From: an uncultured bacterium
GTDB lineage: Bacteria; Spirochaetota; UBA4802; JAGODF01
Length of the DNA stretch: 64,000 bases
Direction of reading: 5' to 3'
Assembly (NCBI GenBank): GCA_937921485.1
Contig: CAKZSV010000045.1
Coordinates: 28,185-92,184, forward strand
Position 1 is the first letter of the stretch; each line of letters opens with the position of its first letter. Of the stretch, positions 37,345 through 45,358 are shown piece after piece. The position numbers and the translations under genes were made by a program. The notes under the pieces were generated by a model that was not told the origin of the DNA, ran no database searches, and saw nothing but the letters and a program-made list of their open reading frames with translations.

Positions 37345-37692
37345 TCAGGAGCCTTTCTCCAGATTGTCTATTATGCCGACCATTCTCACGCCTTCCTCGA
37401 TTGATGTATCGAGGAAAAACCTGATCTTCGGCGTCACGCGGAGCTTAATTGCTTTCCCCACAAGATGCTGAATATAGGGCGCAGCCGATTCCGCTCCAGC
37501 AAGAGTGAGCTTCTTTTCCTTTTCATCACCTATGACGGAAATGCCAACATCGGCAACCGTATGATCCCTGTTGAGTTTTACGCCGGTTACCGTGATAAAA
37601 CCGATGCGAGGATCCTTAATTTCCCTGAGGAACGCCTCCGCAATAACCTTCATGATTTCATGTTCCAATTTTTCTTTTCGATAACCAGCCAT
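37345..37692 (-). CDS. rbfA: Ribosome-binding factor A
   Basis: A 115-residue KH-like small-subunit maturation factor. Blocks KDPRIGFITVTGVKLNRDHTVADV and TPKIRFFLDTSIEEG are diagnostic (KDPRI, and the P-[KR]-[IL]-x-F-x-x-D signature). It lies between infB and truB. Confidence 0.96.
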   Translation of the reverse strand: MAGYRKEKLEHEIMKVIAEAFLREIKDPRIGFITVTGVKLNRDHTVADVGISVIGDEKEKKLTLAGAESAAPYIQHLVGKAIKLRVTPKIRFFLDTSIEEGVRMVGIIDNLEKGS

Positions 37693-37728
37693 GTTCTTTC
37701 ATGCCCTGCACGCTTTCGCTTGTGAATC

Positions 37729-40188
37729 TCACAGTTTCTTTGCGATCTGAATCACGCGGTACGTTTCAAAAGAGTCGCCTTCCTTGATGTCATTATAACC
37801 GTCCAGAAGTATGCCGCAATCCTGACCGCCTTCCACGGTCGAAACTTCATCCTTGAATCGCCTGAGCGTTTTGATCGCACCATCGTAGATCACCACGCCT
37901 TCGCGGAGCAAACGAAGCTTGTTCGATCGCTCCACTTTCCCGGACAGCACCACACACCCTGCAACGCTGCCGACCTTTCCGATTTTAAATACCTGCCGCA
38001 CCTCTCCCGCGCCGGTGATTTCTTCCTTGTACTCCGGCGAAAGCATCCCCTCCATTGCGGCTTTAATATCATTGGTGACTTCAAATATGATATTGTAAAA
38101 TTTAATCGACACCCGTTCCTTTTCAGCCAGGTCGGAGACTCTGGCCGAAGGTCGCACATGATACCCGATGATGATCGCATTCGACGCGGAAGCCAACATC
38201 ACATCGGATTCATTGATGCCGCCCGTACCGGAATGGATCACCTTCACCCGCACCTCTCCGGTGGAAAGCTTTTCGAGGGCTTCGCGCAACGCCTGGGCTG
38301 AGCCGTCCACGTCGGCCTTGATGATAACGCGAAGTTCCTGCACTTCTCCATCGCGGATCATCTCGTTGAGGTCTTCAAGCGTCACCTTACGCACTTTCTT
38401 CGCAGATTCAAGCCGCAGAAGCTCCATCCTCTTCTGCGAGATTTGCTTGGCGTATTTTTCCGATTCGACCGCCTCCACCGGGTCACCTGCGGACGGTACG
38501 CTCGAAATGCCGAGCACTTCCACCGGCATCGACGGAGTTGCTTCTGTCACGGGATTTCCCTGATCGTCGAACAACGCCCGTACTTTGCCGGAATATACGC
38601 CGATGACGAGAGGATCTCCCACATGCAGCGTTCCATTTTCAATGATGACCGTCGCAACAGGACCGCGTCCCGCGTCGAGTTTTGCCTCTATGACCTTTCC
38701 GCGGGCCATTATTTTCGGATTGGCCTTGAGGTTTAAAAGTTCTGCCTGAAGCAAAATCTGCTCCAGAAGTTTATCGATATTGATGATGCTCTTCGCGCTG
38801 ATTTCCGCGTAAAGAGTGCTCCCGCCCCATTCCTCAGGAATGAGACCATAGTTCGCAAGCTCGTTCCTCACGCGCTCGACATTGGCATTCGGCAGATCAA
38901 TTTTATTAATCGCCACTACGATTGGAACATTCGCGTCCTTCGCGTGATTGATGGCTTCAACCGTCTGCGGTTTTACGCCGTCATCCGCGGCCACTACCAG
39001 CACCACGATATCGGTGACCGCGGCTCCGCGGGCGCGCATCGTGGTGAACGCTTCATGGCCGGGCGTGTCGAGGAAAGTGATGAGTTGATCTTTAACCCGG
39101 ACTGTATAGGCACCTATATGCTGCGTGATGCCGCCGAACTCACCCGCGACCACATTGGTTTTTCTGATCGCATCAAGGAGCTTCGTCTTCCCATGATCAA
39201 CATGACCCATAACTGTCACAATAGGAGGCCGGGATATGTGATCCTCGGGTTTGTCCTCTTCCTCTTTCACGATGAGCGTTTCCTGGAAGAGAGAGACGAC
39301 GTTAACCTGCGTGCCGTATTCAGCAGCCAGTATTTCGGCGGTTTCAGCGTCGATCACCTGGTTGATAGTTGCCATCATCCCAAGCTTCATCAGTTTCGCA
39401 ATCAGATCGCTTGCCTTGATGTTCATTTTCTTTGCAAGATCGCCCACGCTTATGCTTTCGGTGATGTCGATTTGCTTGGGTATGGAAGATTCTGCGGCAC
39501 GCTCCTGCTGTGCCTTTTTCTTTCTTAAAATAATGTCCTTTTCTTCAGCAAGTTTATCCCGCTCTTTTTTGTACTTTTTTTCCTTTTCTTTTTCCTTGGC
39601 GGTTTTTTTCCTCTTGCCGGCACCTTCTTTGCCCCCGAAAAGATCCGCCGTTTTTTTCTTCTCACCCTCAATGGTGATTGCCGGGTGTTCCTTTTTGGGT
39701 TTAAAAAGGTTCTTCAAATCCTTCGAAGCGGCGGCTTTATCCTTTTGCTTTTCGGGCCTATCATCCCTTTTCTTTTCCTGCCGCAGTTCGCGTATTTCAC
39801 CGCCCCTCTTTCGCGCCTCTTCGCCATGGCGGTTAACTTCCGCCGCTGATTTCGTTTCTTTCTTTTCTTGTTTAAGAGGTTTTTCTTCTTCTTGTTTTAC
39901 TTCTTCTGCGGGCTTTTCTTTTATAAGTTCTTTTGAAACATGCACCTTGCGCTTGAGGCGGATCTTTTTACCTTTCTGTTCCCGTATTTCAGCGTTTTTC
40001 TTGATAAGGTCCTGCGCTTCCCTGACTCTCTGCGCTTTAATGGTTTCAATGCGCTTTTCCACAAGAAATACATCATTACCTTTAATGTCGGTATCTTCAT
40101 CCGTGCAGGGAATATTCAGCTCTCTGCATATTATGAGAATATCATCAAAAGATACATGGTTGTTCTGTGCAATTTCAATTGCTTTCAT
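37729..40188 (-). CDS. infB: Translation initiation factor IF-2
   Basis: About 819 residues. An IF2_N segment opens the protein, then a long Lys/Glu-rich low-complexity region (about 60-230) and a second IF2_N domain. The GTPase core begins near residue 330: [17 protein letters not shown] and NKIDLPNA are G1, G3 and G4. Domains II-IV follow. It places initiator tRNA on the 30S subunit. Start: the frame opens at a GTG at 40224, but the ATG at 40188 (MKAIEIAQ) follows AAGGA and is preferred. Next to nusA upstream, rbfA downstream. Confidence 0.97.
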   Translation of the reverse strand: MKAIEIAQNNHVSFDDILIICRELNIPCTDEDTDIKGNDVFLVEKRIETIKAQRVREAQDLIKKNAEIREQKGKKIRLKRKVHVSKELIKEKPAEEVKQEEEKPLKQEKKETKSAAEVNRHGEEARKRGGEIRELRQEKKRDDRPEKQKDKAAASKDLKNLFKPKKEHPAITIEGEKKKTADLFGGKEGAGKRKKTAKEKEKEKKYKKERDKLAEEKDIILRKKKAQQERAAESSIPKQIDITESISVGDLAKKMNIKASDLIAKLMKLGMMATINQVIDAETAEILAAEYGTQVNVVSLFQETLIVKEEEDKPEDHISRPPIVTVMGHVDHGKTKLLDAIRKTNVVAGEFGGITQHIGAYTVRVKDQLITFLDTPGHEAFTTMRARGAAVTDIVVLVVAADDGVKPQTVEAINHAKDANVPIVVAINKIDLPNANVERVRNELANYGLIPEEWGGSTLYAEISAKSIINIDKLLEQILLQAELLNLKANPKIMARGKVIEAKLDAGRGPVATVIIENGTLHVGDPLVIGVYSGKVRALFDDQGNPVTEATPSMPVEVLGISSVPSAGDPVEAVESEKYAKQISQKRMELLRLESAKKVRKVTLEDLNEMIRDGEVQELRVIIKADVDGSAQALREALEKLSTGEVRVKVIHSGTGGINESDVMLASASNAIIIGYHVRPSARVSDLAEKERVSIKFYNIIFEVTNDIKAAMEGMLSPEYKEEITGAGEVRQVFKIGKVGSVAGCVVLSGKVERSNKLRLLREGVVIYDGAIKTLRRFKDEVSTVEGGQDCGILLDGYNDIKEGDSFETYRVIQIAKKL

Positions 40189-40248
40189 GAATATCCTTAC
40201 ACTAACTGCAAATTTCAAGGCCACAAGTCGGCCATGTCGTACTCAAAC

Positions 40249-41592
40249 CTACTGCTCTTCCCCTTCGCTGGAATCAGCTCCTGCTTCATCGTCCGTTCCC
40301 TGTTCATTCTCGCTGAAATCGACGAGTTCAGAAACGATCTCAAGAATCTTCCTGGCAGATTTCTCGCCGATACCGTCAATTTTAATGAGATCATCGTAGG
40401 ATCTCTCTACAAGATCCTCGACAGAGAAAATGCCCCCGGCTTCAAGCAGCTTGATAATTCTTGGCTCAAGTCCAAGCGCTTCAAGAGGTGTTTCTTCTTC
40501 GTCTTTTTTCGCGAAGAGCTGTTCCACCAGAGCTCTGGATTCGCTTGAACCGAGAAATTCGCGGTATTGCTCCTCGGTTTTTATGTCGATATCGAAGCCG
40601 CAAAGGCGCGACGCTAACTTCGCGTTATGGCCGCCCTTGCCAACCGCCAGATTGTACTGGTCTTTATCCACAACCGCAATTACCCCGCCGCCGGAGGTTT
40701 CAACTATTTCCCGAACCCGCGCAGGCGTCAGAGCATTCGCCGCCATAGTCGATTTGTCGGGAGAATACTCAATTACGTCAACCTTCTCGCCTTCAAGTTC
40801 GCGGACGATCGACTGTATTCGCACACCCTTCATGCCGACGCATGCACCGACGCTGTCGATATCATCGCGCTCGCTCGCAACCGCGACTTTCGTTCGAACA
40901 CCGGTAAACCTGACAATATTGACAATATTCACGATGCCGTCGTACACTTCAGGTATTTCCATTTCGAATAATTTCTTCACGAACGCAGGATGGGAACGAG
41001 AGAGAATAATTGTCGGGCCTTTAGAGTCTTTGGTGACGCTGAGGATGATCGCCTTAATGCGGTCACCTATTTTATAATGCTCCAGAGGAGATTGTTCCTT
41101 GGCAGGAAGTATTCCTTCGGTTCTCCCCAGGTCCACAAATATGCGGTCTTTTGTCTTTCTCTGGACATACCCATTGACAAATTCGTTTTCCTTGCTCTTG
41201 AATTCGTTATAGACGATGTCCTTTTCCGCTTCCTTGATGCGCTGCATCATAACCTGTTTTGCGGTTTGAGCGGCTATGCGCCCAAACGACTCGAGCGGGT
41301 TTTCCTTTACTTCAACTTCATCTCCAAGCTTCGCGTCAGGTTTGAATCTACGCGCTCTTTCGAGAGATATTTCTTCTGCCAGATTTCTCGGTTGGTTTAC
41401 CACCATTTTTGTAGTTGCAAGCATGACGGTATTCGCACTGCGGTCGAAAACCACCCGTACATTATTCGAAGTTCCGTATTGCTTCTTATACGCGGAAAGC
41501 ATAGCGGTCTCGACGATCTCCTCGATGACTTCTCGCGGAATACCTTTCTCAGTCGCGATTTGGTGCAAGGCTTCAAAAAAAGTGCTGCTCAT
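40249..41592 (-). CDS. nusA: Transcription termination/antitermination factor NusA
   Basis: A 447-residue RNA polymerase-binding factor: N-terminal domain (1-130), S1 domain (about 135-200), two KH domains (GACVGMKGVRIQSIVRELEG and VGKGGHNAKLASRLCG), then a short helix-hairpin-helix acidic tail (DLIKIDGIGEKSARKIL). AAGGGATTG precedes the ATG. It follows rimP by 90 bases. Confidence 0.97.
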   Translation of the reverse strand: MSSTFFEALHQIATEKGIPREVIEEIVETAMLSAYKKQYGTSNNVRVVFDRSANTVMLATTKMVVNQPRNLAEEISLERARRFKPDAKLGDEVEVKENPLESFGRIAAQTAKQVMMQRIKEAEKDIVYNEFKSKENEFVNGYVQRKTKDRIFVDLGRTEGILPAKEQSPLEHYKIGDRIKAIILSVTKDSKGPTIILSRSHPAFVKKLFEMEIPEVYDGIVNIVNIVRFTGVRTKVAVASERDDIDSVGACVGMKGVRIQSIVRELEGEKVDVIEYSPDKSTMAANALTPARVREIVETSGGGVIAVVDKDQYNLAVGKGGHNAKLASRLCGFDIDIKTEEQYREFLGSSESRALVEQLFAKKDEEETPLEALGLEPRIIKLLEAGGIFSVEDLVERSYDDLIKIDGIGEKSARKILEIVSELVDFSENEQGTDDEAGADSSEGEEQ

Positions 41593-41682
41593 GACAATCC
41601 CTTCCGATTGATATTGTAATTACCAGATTTTCAATGATACTTTTCTGCTTACGCCGGCATAATATCGGTACCGACAACATGC

Positions 41683-42132
41683 CTAATACGTTAAATTGGC
41701 GCTTACCACCTCCGAAAACGCAATTGCAATTTCGCCATTATCAGTCCTGATCGAAACTCCTTCAGCTGTTACTGTACCAATCTCCCCTTTTATCGTCTTT
41801 TTTACTTCATCGTCCATGTAAACTATTTTCACAGGCGCACCGGTAAATCGAATAAATTCATCGGGAGTACGGACCTTTCTATCAAGCCCGGGCGATGAAA
41901 CCTCAAGAGAATAATTCGGAAGAACCTTCATATCGTCCAGCAGCGAGGCAAGCCGTCTGCTGTACTGTTCGCAATCACGGTGTGAAATACCGCTTAGATG
42001 GTCAATCTTGACAACAACCTTAGAGTTTTCACCCCTGAATACAATCGAAGCATCGTACACCAGATATCCGAGCTCCCCGGCAGTATCGTGCACTGCGCGC
42101 AAAATCCTTTCCTTGCCTGTCAGAGCATCCAT
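41683..42132 (-). CDS. rimP: Ribosome maturation factor RimP
   Basis: A 149-residue two-domain protein for 30S assembly. ISHRDCEQYSRRLASLLD and NYSLEVSSPGLDRKV are the family's characteristic segments. It is the first gene of the rimP-nusA-infB-rbfA-truB-rpsO-pnp series; a terminator-like hairpin lies 25 bases upstream of its start. Confidence 0.95.
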   Translation of the reverse strand: MDALTGKERILRAVHDTAGELGYLVYDASIVFRGENSKVVVKIDHLSGISHRDCEQYSRRLASLLDDMKVLPNYSLEVSSPGLDRKVRTPDEFIRFTGAPVKIVYMDDEVKKTIKGEIGTVTAEGVSIRTDNGEIAIAFSEVVSANLTY

Positions 42133-42156
42133 GATTCCGACCTGCCTGTATCTACG

Positions 42157-42182
42157 AAAAAGAGAGTGGCTCTGCCACTCTC
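42157..42182 (-). terminator. Intrinsic terminator or attenuator upstream of rimP
   Basis: On the reverse strand a perfect 9-bp stem (GAGAGTGGC / GCCACTCTC, loop AGA) is followed directly by TTTTT. It lies between the leftward MBL gene and rimP, so it either ends the MBL transcript or attenuates entry into the translation operon. Confidence 0.75.
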
Positions 42183-42285
42183 CTCAACGCGCAACCAATA
42201 GATAATATACGATAATAGCACCAGAGAGACTACCTTTGAACACTATTAAAAATATCTATTAAAAATTCAAGTTTTTTTTCATTTT

Positions 42286-42951
42286 TCAAATCATGGAAAA
42301 ATAATATCGTTCTATGATATCAAAGTTCCTCCGAACTTTGTCAGCACCGCGCACAATATCCATATGCCCGGGAAGGAGGTACTCTATGTCGAGCGTTGAG
42401 ATTTTTTTTATGCTCTTCTTTAAAAGTTCGCCATCGCCTCCGGGGAAATCAACCCTGCCCACGCTTTCCTGAAACACCAGATCGCCGCAGACCATGACCT
42501 TTTTTTCAGGCCAGTACACCGATACCGAGCCGGGGGAATGCCCGGGGGTATGATATACCTCAAGGCTTCCCCCGTGTATCTCCCATTTGCCTTCTTTTAG
42601 CCGTATATCAAACGTAAAATCGGGAAATGCCATGCCAAACATCGCAAAAAAGCGGGGTCCTTCCGCATTTAAAAACGAAATTTCATCTTCATGCATCGCC
42701 ACCGGTATGTTCCTATCCATAAAGTATTTGCTGCCCTCAAAGTGATCCGGATGGCAGTGAGTATTGACCACGCATTTGATATCGTTTGGGTCAATGCCGT
42801 CTTTTTTCAATTCCTCCAGGCGCACATCGATATAATTTTTTAATCCTGGATCGAAAAGAATATTAAAAGGATCGCCGAAATAGAACATATTGCAGTTGTT
42901 TTCGAAAAGCCCCCTCCAGATATACGCGTAGACTCCCTCAGTGATTTTCAT
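42286..42951 (-). CDS. Metallo-beta-lactamase-fold hydrolase
   Basis: A 221-residue MBL-fold protein with the THCHPDHFEG metal site near residue 64, HTPGHSPGSV, and GDLVF and LLPGHMD ligand blocks. The layout fits glyoxalase II-like or thiolesterase-like hydrolases rather than beta-lactamases. No signal peptide, so cytoplasmic. AAAGGAG precedes the ATG. It is a single unit divergent from the NamZ-like gene. Substrate unknown. Confidence 0.87.
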   Translation of the reverse strand: MKITEGVYAYIWRGLFENNCNMFYFGDPFNILFDPGLKNYIDVRLEELKKDGIDPNDIKCVVNTHCHPDHFEGSKYFMDRNIPVAMHEDEISFLNAEGPRFFAMFGMAFPDFTFDIRLKEGKWEIHGGSLEVYHTPGHSPGSVSVYWPEKKVMVCGDLVFQESVGRVDFPGGDGELLKKSIKKISTLDIEYLLPGHMDIVRGADKVRRNFDIIERYYFSMI

Positions 42952-43260
42952 GTGATTTCTTTCTCCTTTGCTTCAAAACTTTTTATTCAGTATATCACAA
43001 AGAATCATAATTTCCGGTGAAGATTGTCTTTTAAAGGCTAAGGGTCAAGAGGTTTTTTAAGTTGGTTGCGTCAAAAAAAATAATAAACACTGTTTTTATC
43101 ATAACGTTATGGTGCAAGCCCTGTTTGATGATCCATCAATATTCATTGACAATCTCATGACCGTAATATGCATAATGCCGTATGTAATGCGTGTTACCGT
43201 GGGTTGACCATACAACCATTCGCATCAGAGGAAACAATCATTATTTATAGGCACACATGC
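42952..43260. other. Divergent intergenic region with a 10-bp palindrome
   Basis: About 310 bases between the leftward MBL gene and the rightward NamZ-like gene. It contains the perfect palindrome ATAACGTTAT at 43101-43110; nothing else was recognised. Confidence 0.4.
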
Positions 43261-44529
43261 ATGTTTGTTAAAGCGCTCAAAAGAAAAAAAGTATCATCAA
43301 TTCCAGCCGTATGGATTTTTCTTTTTTTGATTCAATTCTGCGCCGGCAATGAGCCGATGTACGATTTCCCCGCGCGAAGTTACCGCAGAGTCCATACAGG
43401 ACTTGAAAACTTCGCTCGAAATGAAACATCAAAATATCGCGGCAAACACGCCGCGCTGGTTATCAACCATTCTTCGGTGGACACGAATTTCAAACACATA
43501 ATCGACATCGTTCGCGAAGGCGGCATCATCATCGATTTCATTCTTGCGCCGGAACACGGCCCTTTCGGCGATAGAAACGATTACGACACACACGCCTACG
43601 AAGCCTTCGAAGAAAAAAATCTCATAGTGTACCATCTTCATCGCTTTACTCATTCATCGCTGAAAACTCTCTTAGAGATACCCGAAATAATCATCTTTGA
43701 TATTCAGGATATGGGTATGCGCTGCTATACCTACATATCTTCCCTTAAACTTGTTATGGACGCAATTGAGGGAACCGGCAAAAAGCTCATCGTGCTCGAC
43801 CGGCCAAATCCCCTTGGATTTCTTGGCGTCTCAGGCCCATTTTTAAATGAAAATTTTTATTCCAGGCACGTGGCTTCATTCCCCGCCACCCTTTTTTATG
43901 ACATGACTTCCGGCGAAGCCGCCCGGTATTATTGCGGCGAATTTAAAAAAAATATCGACCTCACTATTATTCCGCTTTCAAACTACTCCCGGGGCATGTA
44001 TTTTCATGAAACGAAGCTCCCCTGGGTTCCTCCCTCTCCAAATCTTCCCAGCTACCGCAGCGCTATCAATTACACCGTTATGGTTTTAATGGAAGGAATC
44101 AATATTTCTCTTGGTCGGGGGACATCCAATCCGTTTGAGTTTTTCGGCGCCCCCTGGATAGACGCGGAAATGCTTACCGAACAGCTTTCTGCGCTCAAGG
44201 TAAAAAACTTTCGATTCAGGCCAGTGTATTTCACTCCTACTTTTTCTGCATATCAGGGAAAGCTCTGCGGCGGCGTGCATCTCTACTATACGGGAGGCAC
44301 GTTTGATCCACTGGAAGTGTCATATGTACTTATCAAATACTTCCGGGAAAACGATCAGCGCATCTGGTGGAGAAAAAACACAAAGGGGTATGTCATCGAC
44401 GAACTTGCCGGCACCGACGGTTTCCGAAAAGCAATAGATTCCGGACTTGGATACGAAGAATATCGCAAGCAAATACAGAACGAAATAATGAATTTTTCAC
44501 GAAAAAGGGCGCAATATCTGCTGTACTAA
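43261..44529 (+). CDS. NamZ-like exo-beta-N-acetylmuramidase (DUF1343)
   Basis: About 422 residues. A hydrophobic N-terminal segment (VWIFLFLIQFCAGN) suggests export; the cysteine there is a poor lipobox. The DUF1343 signature blocks are present: EHGPFG, IFDIQDMGMRCYTYISSL, VLDRPNPLG and WVPPSPNLPS. Characterised members (NamZ) remove terminal MurNAc residues from peptidoglycan fragments. The frame continues 31 codons upstream, but the ATG at 43261 gives the exported form and is chosen. It points to peptidoglycan recycling or scavenging. It converges on the ATPase gene. Confidence 0.85.
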   Translation: MFVKALKRKKVSSIPAVWIFLFLIQFCAGNEPMYDFPARSYRRVHTGLENFARNETSKYRGKHAALVINHSSVDTNFKHIIDIVREGGIIIDFILAPEHGPFGDRNDYDTHAYEAFEEKNLIVYHLHRFTHSSLKTLLEIPEIIIFDIQDMGMRCYTYISSLKLVMDAIEGTGKKLIVLDRPNPLGFLGVSGPFLNENFYSRHVASFPATLFYDMTSGEAARYYCGEFKKNIDLTIIPLSNYSRGMYFHETKLPWVPPSPNLPSYRSAINYTVMVLMEGINISLGRGTSNPFEFFGAPWIDAEMLTEQLSALKVKNFRFRPVYFTPTFSAYQGKLCGGVHLYYTGGTFDPLEVSYVLIKYFRENDQRIWWRKNTKGYVIDELAGTDGFRKAIDSGLGYEEYRKQIQNEIMNFSRKRAQYLLY

Positions 44530-44546
44530 CAATTAGAGCACGCACT

Positions 44547-45353
44547 TTATTTAAGCGCTGCGAGGGGAATCGTGAGCATGGCGGTAGTGTTGTTCGCCGA
44601 AATGATGGTAATGGAATTTTCTGGATCAAGCCCCAGGTTGGCAAGGAAGCTATCGATGGTGGCATATCCGAGGCCGAAGCCCGAATCCGACGTATCGATA
44701 TTGTTGATGAAAAAATCCTGTTCTCTCCCCTGTTGACGATAGACTTTATACTCGTCTCTCTTTTCATAAATGCGGTTAAGATCGTGCGTCATAATCGGGG
44801 CGGTGTTGGTCACTTCAATGTATATGAAATCTTCATTTCCTTCGATTTTCAGAATGATCTTGATATCTTTCTCCTTAAGCTGCCGCCGGATATCGAGAAA
44901 CTCCACAAGGCCGGCTATCTTTTTCTTTTCCTCCTCGGTATAATCCCGTTTCTCGGCATAGGCCTTATTGCGGATGCTAAGGTATCTTCCCTCCTGAGAA
45001 AGTATTTCCCTCACCCTTTCCGAAATGAATTCGTTCGAAATGATCTGCGAAGCCATTTTATCGTAGGTCTGACGATCTTTGAGTATCTCAAAGATGTTTT
45101 GCTTTATCTGTTCGGGAGTCTTGCCGGGGTATTTTTGCCGCAGTTGCTCGGCAATTTTATCCGCCACGAGCAAAAATTTATAATTCGCCTTCACTGCATT
45201 TTTGATGAGTTCATCGACGCATGCGAAGAGATCTTCGGTCACTTCCGGAACACCTGCTTCTTTGGCGAATTTTAATCCAATGCCGAAGATCTGATCGCGG
45301 GCCTTTTTGCTGTACATCTGTATGATGCCGGTTACTTTCTTTTTCGCAGCCAT
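44547..45353 (-). CDS. Histidine-kinase-type ATPase domain protein without phosphoacceptor domain
   Basis: About 268 residues. The Bergerat-fold motifs are visible: N-box VDELIKNAVKAN (catalytic Glu and Asn) and a glycine box DSGFGLGYATIDSFL at the end. The D-box region (IEVTNTAP) is atypical, and a helical insert of about 90 residues separates N- and D-boxes. There is no dimerisation/histidine domain, transmembrane region or sensor. It is fused in expression to the cNMP-binding protein: a GTG at 45362 would overlap its stop; the ATG at 45353 is used here. It may act as a serine-kinase-like or regulatory ATPase. The pairing is the best clue to function. Confidence 0.7.
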   Translation of the reverse strand: MAAKKKVTGIIQMYSKKARDQIFGIGLKFAKEAGVPEVTEDLFACVDELIKNAVKANYKFLLVADKIAEQLRQKYPGKTPEQIKQNIFEILKDRQTYDKMASQIISNEFISERVREILSQEGRYLSIRNKAYAEKRDYTEEEKKKIAGLVEFLDIRRQLKEKDIKIILKIEGNEDFIYIEVTNTAPIMTHDLNRIYEKRDEYKVYRQQGREQDFFINNIDTSDSGFGLGYATIDSFLANLGLDPENSITIISANNTTAMLTIPLAALK

Positions 45354-45358
45354 GTATA

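Noticed and set aside
40910..40935. Tandem ACAATATTG repeat
   Set aside because: It is coding sequence for a short IVNIVNIV stretch in nusA, not a regulatory repeat.
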